Source: Marinobacter salicampi (GTDB lineage Bacteria > Pseudomonadota > Gammaproteobacteria > Pseudomonadales > Oleiphilaceae). From it: 36,519 bases of DNA. The notes beneath the pieces were generated by a model that did no database searches, was not told the DNA's origin, and was given only the letters and a program-made list of their open reading frames with translations. Every line of letters starts with the position of its first letter. Position 1 is the stretch's first letter. A program made the translations under genes and the position numbers. This document shows positions 19,154 through 27,928 of the stretch, piece by piece. The stretch spans positions 1 to 36,519 of the forward strand of contig NZ_JAAMPF010000005.1 in NCBI RefSeq assembly GCF_011074795.1, in the 5' to 3' direction.

Positions 19154-19675
19154 TTACTTTTTTTCGAGCCGGTCATCCCGCTCCCGGCGACGCTTTTCGG
19201 TTTCCTCCTCGTACTCACCCTCAATAATATTGTCTTCCCCCTGGTCATCACCCTTGTCATCACCCCAGGGGCGTTGGCCGAAGGGGCCGGGACCGCTACT
19301 GAAATGGAAACTCTGACCAGAGGACACCACCATGCGCTTGAGTACCTGGTTCGCCAGCATTTGCCGGGTGCCGGGCAGAAGACAGAGGAAACCGATACCG
19401 TCAGTGACAAAGCCAGGCGTCAACAGGAGGGCGCCGCCCACCGCAAGAATAAGACCCTCGGCCACTTCCCGTGCCGGCAGCTCACCACTGTTCAGGCGCT
19501 GGTTGGCCTTCAACAGGGTGGCCAGGCCCTGCTGCCGCAGCAGAGCCGCCCCTATAATGGCCGTCAGCAGAACCAGGCCAATAGTGTTAAGAGCACCGAT
19601 CATGGTTCCAACCTGGATAAGCACAGCCATCTCCACGATCGGCATGACTATGAAAAGTAAAAGGAATACCTTCAT
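19154..19675 (-). CDS. fxsA: FxsA family membrane protein
   Basis: 173 residues from ATG 19675; the frame is open to 19786 but the FxsA family starts at MKVFLLLFIVMPIVEM. Membrane segments are at ~3-22, ~27-46 and ~75-100 (LILAVGGALLLTPGFVTDGIGFLCLLPGTRQML, the family hallmark). The C-terminal ~50 residues are highly charged and cytoplasmic (EEETEKRRRERDDRLEKK). FxsA was named for affecting phage T7 F-exclusion in E. coli; its cell role is unclear. It lies just upstream of the groES promoter on the same strand. Confidence 0.92.
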   Translation of the reverse strand: MKVFLLLFIVMPIVEMAVLIQVGTMIGALNTIGLVLLTAIIGAALLRQQGLATLLKANQRLNSGELPAREVAEGLILAVGGALLLTPGFVTDGIGFLCLLPGTRQMLANQVLKRMVVSSGQSFHFSSGPGPFGQRPWGDDKGDDQGEDNIIEGEYEEETEKRRRERDDRLEKK

Positions 19676-19736
19676 TTTTAAGCCTTTTATTGCGCTATGG
19701 GTGAGCCTGGCCTCTGGCGGCCGGCCTTTTAAAGTC

Positions 19737-19745
19737 TGGTATACT
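19737..19745 (+). promoter_or_regulatory. extended -10 promoter candidate for the SDR gene
   Basis: TGGTATACT (19737-19745) is an extended -10 box; no good -35 is seen. A start about 19752 would leave a 55-base leader before the gene at 19806. Confidence 0.45.
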
Positions 19746-19805
19746 CGCCGCCCGCTCACTCTCGACGTGTTTTGAAAACCAATCATTCCTTATTTAGGGC
19801 ACAAC

Positions 19806-20567
19806 ATGAAAGTTCAAGATTCTGTAATTGCTATTACCGGTGGCGGGCAAGGCCTCGGGCGGGCCATGGCTGAATACCTGGCAGCGAAAGGCGCTCGCCT
19901 GGCACTCATTGACCTGGTGCCTGAGAAACTGAACGAAGCCGTCGGCGCCTGCGAGGCCGCTGGCAGCCAAGCCCGGGCTTATGTGTGCAACGTGGCAAAG
20001 GAAGAAGAGGTAGAAGCCACGTTTGCCGCCATCGCCAGCGATTTCGGTCAACTGAACGGCGTGATCAATAATGCCGGTATTCTGCGGGATGGCCTGATGA
20101 TCAAGGTCAAGGAGGGCGAAATCGTCAAGCGCATGAGCCTCGCTGAATGGCAGGCCGTCATTGACGTTAACCTGACCGGGGTGTTCCTCTGCGGCCGGGA
20201 AGCGGCAACCCAGATGATCAGGCTTGGCAACCAGGGCGTGATCATCAACATTGCTTCGATCTCGCGGGCTGGCAACATGGGCCAAAGCAACTACTCCTCC
20301 GCCAAGGCCGGTGTTTCTGCCCTGGTGCCGGTCTGGGCCAAAGAACTGGCCCGCTACGGCATCCGGGTAATGGGCATCGCGCCTGGCTTCATTGAAACAG
20401 AAATGGTCGCGTCCATGAAGCCCGAGGCCCTTGAGAAAACGACCTCGCGCATTCCCTTGGGGCGAATGGGCAAACCCGAGGAAATTGCGTCGGCTGCGGC
20501 GTTTATCTTCGAGAATGACTATCTCTCTGGCCGGATGATTGAAGTTGATGGCGCCCTCCGCCTCTAG
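19806..20567 (+). CDS. short-chain dehydrogenase/reductase, FabG-like
   Basis: 253 residues. A cytosolic NAD(P)-dependent SDR. The Rossmann glycine motif is [11 protein letters not shown] (~10-20), NNAGILRDG is at ~88-96, and the catalytic set is Ser in NIASISRAG, Tyr and Lys in NYSSAKAG (~160-164), with Asn in [14 protein letters not shown] and [10 protein letters not shown] near the end are typical of 3-oxoacyl-ACP or acetoacetyl-CoA reductase-like SDRs. The exact substrate cannot be read from the sequence; it is not in a fab cluster. The 3' end overlaps the next gene by about 20 bases. Confidence 0.92.
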   Translation: MKVQDSVIAITGGGQGLGRAMAEYLAAKGARLALIDLVPEKLNEAVGACEAAGSQARAYVCNVAKEEEVEATFAAIASDFGQLNGVINNAGILRDGLMIKVKEGEIVKRMSLAEWQAVIDVNLTGVFLCGREAATQMIRLGNQGVIINIASISRAGNMGQSNYSSAKAGVSALVPVWAKELARYGIRVMGIAPGFIETEMVASMKPEALEKTTSRIPLGRMGKPEEIASAAAFIFENDYLSGRMIEVDGALRL

Positions 20568-20907
20568 CAAAAACACCGTCCGCGATGAGCCCCTGCCCTC
20601 GGGCTTGCCTTCGCGGCAGGAGATGATCTGGCAAGTGGTGTGCGCCATCCCGCCCGGACGTGTGGCCAGCTATGGTCAGGTTGCCGCCCTGGCGGGGCTG
20701 CCCGGGCTCGCCCGATTTACCGGTCGCGCCCTTGGCCAGTTGGCGGAAGGCTCAGAGGTGCCCTGGTTCAGGGTGATCAGAAGCGACGGCTCACTTGCCT
20801 TCCCCCCTGGCTCATCACGGTATGAACTGCAAACGGGGTTACTGCGTGATGAACGCATTGAGGTGGTTAATGGTCGGGTGCCCAGACGCTATCGCTGGTC
20901 GCCCTGA
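20548..20907 (+). CDS. alkyltransferase-like (ATL) DNA-damage protein
   Basis: 119 residues from ATG 20548 (an ATG at 20539 is in frame and closer to a purine run; both overlap the SDR gene end). It resembles the C-terminal DNA-binding part of O6-alkylguanine-DNA alkyltransferase: [20 protein letters not shown], the Arg finger region and RALGQL. The acceptor motif PCHRV is PWFRV here, so the reactive Cys is replaced by Trp, the mark of ATL proteins, which bind O6-alkylguanine and pass it to nucleotide excision repair. Translation is likely coupled to the SDR gene. Its last 19 bases overlap the convergent ampG-like gene. Confidence 0.88.
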   Translation: MAPSASSKNTVRDEPLPSGLPSRQEMIWQVVCAIPPGRVASYGQVAALAGLPGLARFTGRALGQLAEGSEVPWFRVIRSDGSLAFPPGSSRYELQTGLLRDERIEVVNGRVPRRYRWSP

Positions 20908-22319
20908 CTGACCCTTTCACTCACCTCCGCTCCAGACTCCCCCTCGCTATTATTGGCCGGTGCCAGGGCATCAAGCCGACTGCCGTGACGAAGCATCCAG
21001 GCCGCCAGAAGAATAGCGGGCACACCCAGTACCGCTGACACGAAAAAGAACTCCACGTAGCCGTAGTTGCTCACGACCATTCCTGAAAATCCACCAATGA
21101 ATTTGCCTGGCAGCGTCATCAGCGAGCTGAACAGGGCATATTGGGTCGCGGTAAAGGCCGCGCTGGTCATGCTGGACAGCCAGGCAATCAGTGCCACATT
21201 GGCAATGCCGCCGCTGAGGTTGTCGGCACTTACCACAATGGCCAGGCCGATGATGTCCGGCGGCTGCTGGGCGATCACGACAAACAGCAGATTGGTGGCC
21301 GCGGTCAGGACCGCACCTGCCACCAGAATGGGCCGGACCCCATAGCGCACCACCAGCACGCCCCCCATCAACGACCCTGCAATGGTCATGAAGAAGCCGA
21401 AGATCTTGGTTACATCCGCCACTTCGGTTTTGGAGAAGCCCATGTAAGTCAGGTAGAACGGGTTTGCCATAACACCCATGGCGATATCCGAAATACGATA
21501 GACAGCCACCAGCACCAGAATAAGAATGGCCAGTTCCCGGTAGCGCCCGAAAAAATCCACGAAAGGACCGGCAACCGCTGCCGAGAACCATCCCGCAAAC
21601 CGCGCCAGTCTCGGTGACAGGTGAGCCCGCTTGGCAGTTTCTCGGGCCACCGATTCGGCCAGGTCCTGGGCGGCACTGAAGTGGTTGACCCGGGGCTCCC
21701 TGACGATCAACACAGTCAGCATGCCAACACCCACAAGCACCGCCATCACTTCGTAGGACACCTGCCAGGACCAGAACTCCGCCAGATACAGAGCCCCTGC
21801 CCCGGCCACCAGCAGTGCCAGCCGATAACCGAAGATGTAGGTGGCCGCCAGCGCTGCCTGCAATCGTGGCTCGGCGATCTCTATGCGGTAGGCGTCAATG
21901 GCCACATCCTGGGTGGCCGAGGAAAACGCCACCAGCAGCCCACACAGGGCCATCAGGGTTGGAGTCGCGACAGCGTCAACCCGGGCCATCAGTACCAGGC
22001 CAGTGGCTATACCGATCTGGGCCAGAAACATCCAGCTCCGGCGTTTACCAAGAAGGCGATCCAGAACCGGCAGTCGCAAGCGGTCCACTACTGGCGCCCA
22101 GACCACCTTGATGGAATAGGTGATGCCCAGCCAGCTGAAAAACCCGATGGTCGCGGTTTCCACACCGATGTCGGCGAGCCTTGCATTCAGTGTCGAGAAC
22201 ACCAGAAGAAACGGCAGGCCAGCGGAGAAACCCAGAAACAGCAGTGCCACCACCTGCCAGCGAGTGAAGGTGTAGATGGTTTCACGAATAAAATCACGAC
22301 GCGGGCGGTTAAGGATCAG
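20889..22319 (-). CDS. ampG: AmpG-like muropeptide permease (major facilitator family)
   Basis: About 476 residues if it starts at CTG 22319, or 454 from GTG 22253. The GTG start would begin inside the first membrane segment's usual leader, whereas upstream codons add RPRRDFIRETIYTFTRWQ, a normal AmpG-type N-terminus, and the CTG has AAGAGG five bases upstream. No ATG exists in frame. Twelve to fourteen membrane segments are visible; FLGFSAGLPFLLVFSTLNARLADIGVE, DAYRIE (SATQDVAIDAYRIEI) and LTLPGKFIGGFSG are AmpG marks. It imports anhydro-muropeptides for cell-wall recycling. The start region abuts the yajQ stop (22329). Confidence 0.88.
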   Translation of the reverse strand: MILNRPRRDFIRETIYTFTRWQVVALLFLGFSAGLPFLLVFSTLNARLADIGVETATIGFFSWLGITYSIKVVWAPVVDRLRLPVLDRLLGKRRSWMFLAQIGIATGLVLMARVDAVATPTLMALCGLLVAFSSATQDVAIDAYRIEIAEPRLQAALAATYIFGYRLALLVAGAGALYLAEFWSWQVSYEVMAVLVGVGMLTVLIVREPRVNHFSAAQDLAESVARETAKRAHLSPRLARFAGWFSAAVAGPFVDFFGRYRELAILILVLVAVYRISDIAMGVMANPFYLTYMGFSKTEVADVTKIFGFFMTIAGSLMGGVLVVRYGVRPILVAGAVLTAATNLLFVVIAQQPPDIIGLAIVVSADNLSGGIANVALIAWLSSMTSAAFTATQYALFSSLMTLPGKFIGGFSGMVVSNYGYVEFFFVSAVLGVPAILLAAWMLRHGSRLDALAPANNSEGESGAEVSERVSQGDQR

Positions 22320-22328
22320 AATGGCCTC

Positions 22329-22811
22329 TTAATCACGGAAATTATTGAATTGTAGGGGCAGGTCCAGTTCGGTTTCCCTTAGCAGGGCGATGGCCTCCTG
22401 AAGGTCGTCACGCTTCTTACCGGTCACCCTTACCTTATCGCCCTGGATGCTGGCCTGTACCTTGAGCTTGGCATCCTTGATGATCTTGACGATCTTCTTC
22501 GCCATGTCGGTCTCGATGCCCTGACGTAGGACCAAGTGCTGCTTCATCAGCTTGCCCGAGCGGCTGTCACTGTCTTCGGAGATTGCCCGGGGGTCAATAT
22601 TGCGCTTGGCGAAGGCCATGCGCAGCATGTCCCTCATCTGCTCAAGCTGGAACTCCTGCTCGGCAGCAAGGGTGATGCCCTTGTCGTCCAGCTCAAAAGA
22701 GGCGTCAACGTTCTTGAAGTCCCACCGGTTGCCGAGATCCCGCTTGGCCTGGTCCAGGGCGTTGGTAACTTCATGCATGTCGATTTCAGAAACAATGTCA
22801 AAGGATGGCAT
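22329..22811 (-). CDS. yajQ: YajQ family nucleotide-binding protein
   Basis: 160 residues from ATG 22811, matching the family start [18 protein letters not shown]; the frame is open to 22850. Conserved blocks: [69 protein letters not shown]. Members bind c-di-GMP in Xanthomonas and Pseudomonas and tRNA/phage factors elsewhere. It is followed directly by the ampG-like gene on the same strand, suggesting cotranscription. Its presence fits the other c-di-GMP proteins nearby. Confidence 0.95.
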   Translation of the reverse strand: MPSFDIVSEIDMHEVTNALDQAKRDLGNRWDFKNVDASFELDDKGITLAAEQEFQLEQMRDMLRMAFAKRNIDPRAISEDSDSRSGKLMKQHLVLRQGIETDMAKKIVKIIKDAKLKVQASIQGDKVRVTGKKRDDLQEAIALLRETELDLPLQFNNFRD

Positions 22812-22947
22812 GGTCGTGCTCCACAGTTTTGCTCCAGGTGTGTTCCACAAATGTGGAACCGGTCACGGTCGTCGCCAGAACAGTCCAGGCTAGGCGATCA
22901 GTTCCACATGTTTTACATTTATGCACAGCTTGCCCCTTCATAGGGGC

Positions 22948-22953
22948 TATAAT
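22948..22953 (+). promoter_or_regulatory. -10 box candidate upstream of the receiver gene
   Basis: A perfect TATAAT about 110 bases before the receiver gene. No convincing -35 is found at 16-18 bases, so this is only a candidate. Confidence 0.3.
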
Positions 22954-23064
22954 GGCGCTCGCATGGGGACTTCTGAGTTTTCAGCGGCCCACCGAAGGTG
23001 CCAAAGCATAACAAGACCGAGCCGGCATCGCATCTGACAATGGACTGGTGAGTAGTACACAACA

Positions 23065-24036
23065 ATGCCAAACCTTGACCTTCCCATACTCGTGGTAGAC
23101 GACGCCAAATTCAGCAGCATGGTTGTAAGCCGTGCCCTTCGCAATGCCGGCTATCGGGATGTTCGGGTTGCCAATAACGCCCCGGCAGCCCTCAAATTAA
23201 TTGAAGAACGCGCAGTCAGCGTGCTGATTGCCGACTGGCTGATGCCCGAAATGGACGGTTTGCAGCTGACCGACAAGGTGCGCCAGCAGGATGAACAGGA
23301 AAACCACTACACCTACGTGATTCTGCTCACCGCCCGTGAGAGCGTTGCCGCCCTGGCGGAGGCCTTCGACCGGGGGGTAGACGACTTTATCTACAAGTCC
23401 GACATGAGCAAGCAGCTGGTGTCGAGGGTATATGCGGCGGACCGGATGGCCGATCGCCAGAATACCCTGTTGACCGCCAACTCACTTCTGATGGAAAACA
23501 ACCGCGAACTGGAATCCAGCAATATCATCGACCTGGAAACCGGGCTCTGTAACAACCGCTATGCCCGTGAGCGGCTGTCCAAGAGCCTTCGCCAGGCCGA
23601 AGCCCGTGGTGGCGCCTCAGCTTATGTACTGGTGGGCATCCGCAACTGGCAGGCCCTCAAGCGCCAGCACAGTGCTGCCACCATGAGTGAACTGGCGCTC
23701 GGTATCGGCCGCCGGTTAAGCCACCTGATACGACCCATGGACGCCCTGTGCCGGGTTGGCGACAATCAGTACGCCATCATTGCCCACTTCGGTCACAGCG
23801 ACCATTGCACGACTACGGCCTTTCGACGTGTCTTCGACGGCATCAATCACAAAGCCTTAAAGACTACGGCAGGTTACGTCTCGGTTGAAGCGGGTATGGT
23901 GCTGTGCAAATCCGACGCCCAGAAGGGCACGCCATCGGTGCAGGAAATCGAACGGGCGGCTGTGCAGGGGCTGGTTGACGCCTATGAAACCAGGCGCTTC
24001 ACTGAAACCGAACCGGACATGGCGGCCAGTGCCTGA
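23065..24036 (+). CDS. response regulator with degenerate GGDEF domain
   Basis: 323 residues, cytosolic. The receiver domain is intact: acidic pair VVDDAKF (~11-14), phospho-acceptor Asp57 in LIADWLMPEMDG, Thr of LLTARES and Lys in FIYKSDMSK. A linker helix then leads to a GGDEF-like domain starting IIDLETGLCNNRYARERL. The active motif reads RVGDNQYAII (~229) where RxGGDEF is expected, and the metal Asp region is changed (VGIRNWQALK), so cyclase activity is unlikely. No partner histidine kinase is adjacent. It may act as a phosphorylation-dependent binding protein. The start at 23065 has only a weak ribosome site. Confidence 0.88.
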   Translation: MPNLDLPILVVDDAKFSSMVVSRALRNAGYRDVRVANNAPAALKLIEERAVSVLIADWLMPEMDGLQLTDKVRQQDEQENHYTYVILLTARESVAALAEAFDRGVDDFIYKSDMSKQLVSRVYAADRMADRQNTLLTANSLLMENNRELESSNIIDLETGLCNNRYARERLSKSLRQAEARGGASAYVLVGIRNWQALKRQHSAATMSELALGIGRRLSHLIRPMDALCRVGDNQYAIIAHFGHSDHCTTTAFRRVFDGINHKALKTTAGYVSVEAGMVLCKSDAQKGTPSVQEIERAAVQGLVDAYETRRFTETEPDMAASA

Positions 24037-24149
24037 GGCTTTTACACTTCCTGCCTCTTTACACTGCCTGCCGCGAGCCACACATTCTGTAACACCTGAA
24101 TACACTTAAGCGACAGACTCCAAAGCTCGATCGGCCTACTATTAAATTG

Positions 24150-24292
24150 TGGATTCAAGCAGTATCCCCATGACGAAGGAGTCAGATGTCCCTTCGCCGC
24201 AGTATGGGGAAGAGTCCCATCGAATTAACGATTTTCAGGCACTTTCGTTCTTTCCTTGTCTTTAAGCCAGCCCACAAGCTGGCTTTTTTATT
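24150..24292 (+). ncRNA. candidate structured small RNA or leader RNA with terminator
   Basis: The gap 24037-24387 holds a nested inverted repeat, TCCCCAT (24165-24171) with ATGGGGA (24204-24210), enclosing CGAAGG (24174-24179) with CCTTCG (24191-24196). ATGGG can also pair with CCCAT at 24216-24220, giving two exclusive folds. A strong terminator follows. No promoter is clear; a TATTAAAT sits at 24140. A 31-codon ORF (24170-24265) crosses the structure. Other bases in this gap show nothing recognisable. Confidence 0.35.
24264..24291 (+). terminator. intrinsic terminator in the gap before the AraC gene
   Basis: AAGCCAGC (24264-24271), loop CCACAA, GCTGGCTT (24278-24285), then a T run. It is 228 bases after the receiver gene and may terminate either that gene or the proposed small RNA. 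Confidence 0.88.
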
Positions 24293-24387
24293 ACGCCGAA
24301 TTTCGCTCTCTGCCTCCTGCCGGCCCGCCACACCTCGACTGAAATACATTATACTGCCGCTACCTTAAGCAACTGATTAGCCAACGC

Positions 24388-25419
24388 ATGTCTGAACTCG
24401 GCACAGCCTCTGTGGCGGCGCTCCGGCAATATCTCCGGGCTGCCCACGCCAGGGGTATCCACACCACCGCTCTGTTACAGGAAGCCGGGCTCACCCCGGA
24501 CCTGGTTGCCTCAGACGACGGTCGTGTAGACGGCGAGCAGCTTCAGACTTTTCTCCATCTGCTCAGCGAGCACAGCCAGAACCCCATTCTCGGCCTAGAG
24601 ACCGGCGACTTTGTCCAGCCGGGTTCGTACAGCGTACTGGGTTACATCACCATGAGCTGCGCCACCCTGGGTGAGGCCATAGCCCGCATCGCGCCCTTTG
24701 AAAAACTGGTGGGCGATATGGGCGTTACGCGCCTGGAGGAGGGTTCGGATACAGTCAGTTTGGTGTGGCAATGCGCCTTCAACGATCCGGTGGTGCGCCC
24801 TCACCTGGTGGACAATGTGTTTGCCTCGTGGATTCGGTTCGCGCGCTGGCTTGCCGATGACGACAGTGCCTCGCCAACAGAAGTTCATCTGCAAAGGAGT
24901 GAACCGGAAACAAAGTGGATTGCCGCCTACGCAGAGCGCTGGAGCTGCCCTGTCAGCTTCGGCGCTCGAGATAACAGGGTGGTGCTCGCCAAAGACCTTC
25001 TGAAAGCCCCCCTGCGCCAGCCCGACCCGCTGCTGCGCAAAACACTTGAAGCCCATGCCCACCAACAGTTGGCGATTCTCGACACGGACACCGCCCTGAC
25101 GACCCGCGTCAAGCACAGCATTCAGCAACAACTGATGCAAGGCATCACCCGACAGGACATGATTGCCAGCCACCTGGGCATGACCAGCCGCACGCTACAG
25201 CGCAAACTGAGCCAGGAAGGCGTGTCCTACCAATCGCTGTTGGACGCTGTGCGCCAGGCTATGGCCGAGGATCTTCTGGAGAATAGCGAACTGGCGATTC
25301 CTGATATCGGAGAGCGGCTGGGCTACAGTGAAACCGCCTCGTTTCACCGCAAGTTCAAATCCGTGACCGGCCTGACGCCGGGCGTGTACCGCAGTAAAAA
25401 ACGAGACGGGATTGCCTGA
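24388..25419 (+). CDS. AraC-family transcriptional regulator, OruR/ArgR-like
   Basis: 343 residues. The N-terminal ~200 residues match the Arabinose_bd ligand domain of the OruR-like branch (ALLQEAGLTPDLV, LGYITMSCATLGEAI, FEKLVGDMG). The C-terminal AraC double helix-turn-helix (~243-338) shows DMIASHLGMTSRTLQRKLSQEGVSYQSLLD and IGERLGYSETASFHRKFKSVTGLTPGVYR. It probably binds a small ligand and controls a catabolic operon that is not in the window. It stands alone, with no partner gene adjacent, and is followed by a repeat-filled gap. Confidence 0.93.
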   Translation: MSELGTASVAALRQYLRAAHARGIHTTALLQEAGLTPDLVASDDGRVDGEQLQTFLHLLSEHSQNPILGLETGDFVQPGSYSVLGYITMSCATLGEAIARIAPFEKLVGDMGVTRLEEGSDTVSLVWQCAFNDPVVRPHLVDNVFASWIRFARWLADDDSASPTEVHLQRSEPETKWIAAYAERWSCPVSFGARDNRVVLAKDLLKAPLRQPDPLLRKTLEAHAHQQLAILDTDTALTTRVKHSIQQQLMQGITRQDMIASHLGMTSRTLQRKLSQEGVSYQSLLDAVRQAMAEDLLENSELAIPDIGERLGYSETASFHRKFKSVTGLTPGVYRSKKRDGIA

Positions 25420-25470
25420 GTAGGGGTGACCGGTGCCCTGCCACCACCGAACCTTAAGACGAAAGATGTC

Positions 25471-25567
25471 GTAGCGGAAGCTTCAGCTTTCGAGCACGCC
25501 GAGGTGGGCCCTTGCTTTGGCCAACCCAGGAGCCTGGCGGCTCCACGAAAGCTGAAGCTTCCGCTAC
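25471..25567 (+). repeat. REP/inverted-REP pair (BIME), copy 1
   Basis: 97 bases. The ends are perfect 22-bp inverted repeats. Each end is GTAG followed by the hairpin CGGAAGCT-TC-AGCTTTCG. The interior carries GCACGCCGAGGTGGGCCC and a second hairpin GGAGCC/GGCTCC near the right. The GTAG plus short imperfect palindrome is the REP signature recognised by RAYT proteins. Together with copy 2 it fills most of the 336-base gap before argG. Confidence 0.85.
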
Positions 25568-25609
25568 ATTCAAAACAACCCACACCGCAGGCCCGGGCAT
25601 AAGTCTTTC

Positions 25610-25707
25610 GTAGCTGAAGCTTCAGCTTTCGAGCGCACCGAAGGTGGGCCCTTGCTTCGGCCAACCTAGGAGCCTGGTGGCTCCACGAAAGCTGAAGCTT
25701 CCGCTAC
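25610..25707 (+). repeat. REP/inverted-REP pair (BIME), copy 2
   Basis: 98 bases, same layout and orientation as copy 1, with one change in the left REP (GTAGCTGAAG) and a similar interior (GCACCGAAGGTGGGCCC and GGAGCCTGGTGGCTCC). Confidence 0.85.
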
Positions 25708-25755
25708 ATTCACACGCTACACCAGATCGCAGGAGCAGACTTCCGAGCGCATGCC

Positions 25756-26967
25756 TTAAAGCTTGCGGCCCTTGCTGGCTGCAATACGCAGACGCAGCGC
25801 GTTCAGCTTGATGAAGCCTTCCGCGTCTTTCTGGTCGTAGGCGCCCTGGTCTTCCTCGAAAGTGGCAATCTTTTCGTCAAACAGGGAATCCTCTGACTTC
25901 CGGCCGACTACATCCACGTTACCCTTGTACAGCTTCAGACGGACCACGCCGTTAACGTAGGTCTGGGTCTGGTCGATCAGAGCCTGCAGTGCTTCCCTCT
26001 CAGGGGACCACCAGTAACCGTTGTAGATCACTTCGGCATAACGGGGCATGAGGCTGTCTTTAAGGTGTGCCACTTCCCGGTCAAGGGTAATGGATTCTAT
26101 AGCCCGGTGACCCTTCAGCATGATGGTGCCGCCAGGTGTTTCGTAGCAGCCCCGGGACTTCATGCCCACATAGCGGTTTTCTACGATATCCAGCCGGCCA
26201 ATGCCGTTGTCGCCGCCCACCTTGTTCAGGTGCGCCAGGATTTCATGGGCCTTCATGGTCTGGCCGTCGATGGCGACTATGTCACCCTTCTGGTAGGTCA
26301 GCTCAATATAGGTAGGCGTGTCCGGCGCTTTCTCCGGCGACACGCTCCAGCGCCACATGTCTTCCTCAGCCTCAGCCCAGGGATCTTCCAGGACCATGCC
26401 TTCGTAGGAAATATGCAGCAGGTTGGCATCCATGGAATAAGGCGACTTGCCTTTCTTCATCTCCACCGGAATGTCACGTTCGCGGCAGTAGGCCAGCAGC
26501 TTTTCGCGGGAGTTCAGGTCCCACTCACGCCAGGGCGCGATTACATGAACACCCGGCTTCAGGGCGTAGGCACCCAACTCAAACCGGACCTGGTCGTTAC
26601 CTTTGCCGGTGGCGCCGTGGGAGATAGCATCTGCGCCGGTCTGGTTGGCAATATCGATGAGTTTCTTGGCAATCAGGGGGCGGGCAATGGACGTACCCAA
26701 CAGGTACTCGCCCTCATAGACCGTGTTGGCGCGGAACATGGGAAACACGAAGTCCCGGACAAACTCTTCACGCAGGTCTTCGATGAAAATTTCCTTTACA
26801 CCCAGGGCCTGCGCTTTCGCCCGCGCGGGCTCCACTTCCTCGCCCTGCCCCAGGTCAGCGGTAAAGGTAACCACCTCGCAACCGTAGGTATCCTGTAACC
26901 AGCGAACAATTACCGAGGTGTCGAGGCCACCGGAATACGCCAAAACCACCTTTTTAATCTCAGACAT
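25756..26967 (-). CDS. argG: argininosuccinate synthase ArgG
   Basis: 403 residues, full length. It joins citrulline and aspartate with ATP to argininosuccinate in arginine synthesis. The ATP pyrophosphatase P-loop is AYSGGLDTS (~10-18). [34 protein letters not shown]-type loop [36 protein letters not shown] and YNGYWWSPE follow in order. Monocistronic by appearance: its promoter would lie between 26968 and 27049, and REP elements follow its 3' end. Confidence 0.97.
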   Translation of the reverse strand: MSEIKKVVLAYSGGLDTSVIVRWLQDTYGCEVVTFTADLGQGEEVEPARAKAQALGVKEIFIEDLREEFVRDFVFPMFRANTVYEGEYLLGTSIARPLIAKKLIDIANQTGADAISHGATGKGNDQVRFELGAYALKPGVHVIAPWREWDLNSREKLLAYCRERDIPVEMKKGKSPYSMDANLLHISYEGMVLEDPWAEAEEDMWRWSVSPEKAPDTPTYIELTYQKGDIVAIDGQTMKAHEILAHLNKVGGDNGIGRLDIVENRYVGMKSRGCYETPGGTIMLKGHRAIESITLDREVAHLKDSLMPRYAEVIYNGYWWSPEREALQALIDQTQTYVNGVVRLKLYKGNVDVVGRKSEDSLFDEKIATFEEDQGAYDQKDAEGFIKLNALRLRIAASKGRKL

Positions 26968-27049
26968 GCCCTACTCCAGACTGACCAGAATGCGAAACCG
27001 AAAATGAGTCGCGTATTGTACGGCACCCAGGCCAAGGCTGCCAGACGGC

Positions 27050-27907
27050 TCACTGGGGCAAACGGAAGATCTCGTCAAGCTCGCCGGTATGGCGCATTTC
27101 ACGCACTGCCTTCTGGACGGGGTAATAGAGCTCAGGGTGTTTCGCCTTGCGGGACATATAAAGGCATGCTTTCTGCTCGGCGATAACCACGTCGGTACGG
27201 AAGCCGGCAATGGGCAGCTCCATATCCCTGAGCGTGTGGTAAAAGGCCTGGTCACTGCTGACAAGGGCATCGATGCGCCCCAACTGAAGCATGGTTACCG
27301 CTTGTGCCAGGCCATTAACCGGAATCTTGCGAATGTGTTCGTCGTCCTGAAAAGCCTCTTCGTAGAAGGTGCCCCGAATATAACCAACGGTCTTCCCGGC
27401 CAGGCCATTGATGGTCAGCGGATAGCTTTCTCCGAACCGGCCCGCCATCAGAGTCCTGACAGACAGCACTGACTCAACCTCCACGCCAGCAGCCTTTGCC
27501 GCCGGACTTTCAAAAAGAACGACGAAGTCGGCTTCGCCGGAGGTAAGCTCCAGCACGGCTCTGCGATGGGGACGAAGCTCATTTAACAGGGGCAGGTTGG
27601 CAACCGCGGCCACCCGGCTACTGAATTCAACAAGGGTACCTGTAGGGCTTCCGCTATCGGCCAGGTAGCCCCAGGGCCAGACATCGGGTGTGGCAAAGTT
27701 GAGAAATGCTTCGTCGGAAGAAGTGGTTAAATCAGAAGGACGGGCGGAGGCTGGCGCCGCGAGGGCACAGGTAATTACCACGTATAGCAGACACCAGCAA
27801 TAGACAAACGCATCGGTCTTGACCGCCTGAGAAACAGCATGGGTATCGCCCCACCGGTTGGTAGAGGACTTCGCGCAGAAGCGGGCCAAGTCGGGCCGGC
27901 TCAGCAC
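27050..27907 (-). CDS. periplasmic solute-binding protein, family 3-like
   Basis: About 285 residues from a GTG at 27907, which has no ribosome site; the true start may be later because the hydrophobic signal core (CWCLLYVVITCALAAPASA) begins only near residue 35. The mature part has the fold pattern of extracellular solute-binding family 3: GEADFVVLFESP, KTVGYIRGTFYEE, NGLAQAVTMLQLGRIDALVSSDQAFYHTL and YYPVQKAVREMRHTGELDEIF. No transporter genes are beside it, so it may be a stand-alone sensor-type or orphan binding protein. It is 21 bases after fliS on the same strand and may be read from the flagellar operon. Confidence 0.8.
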   Translation of the reverse strand: MLSRPDLARFCAKSSTNRWGDTHAVSQAVKTDAFVYCWCLLYVVITCALAAPASARPSDLTTSSDEAFLNFATPDVWPWGYLADSGSPTGTLVEFSSRVAAVANLPLLNELRPHRRAVLELTSGEADFVVLFESPAAKAAGVEVESVLSVRTLMAGRFGESYPLTINGLAGKTVGYIRGTFYEEAFQDDEHIRKIPVNGLAQAVTMLQLGRIDALVSSDQAFYHTLRDMELPIAGFRTDVVIAEQKACLYMSRKAKHPELYYPVQKAVREMRHTGELDEIFRLPQ

Positions 27908-27928
27908 TGAAACAACGAGCAGTACAGT

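Noticed and set aside
24186..24368. 60-codon ORF after a good Shine-Dalgarno sequence
   Set aside because: It reads through a strong intrinsic terminator and the sequence beyond it looks non-coding; a structured RNA or shorter peptide is more plausible.
26065..26898. 277-codon open frame on the plus strand
   Set aside because: Lies fully inside argG on the opposite strand; composition is that of an antisense shadow of a GC-rich gene.
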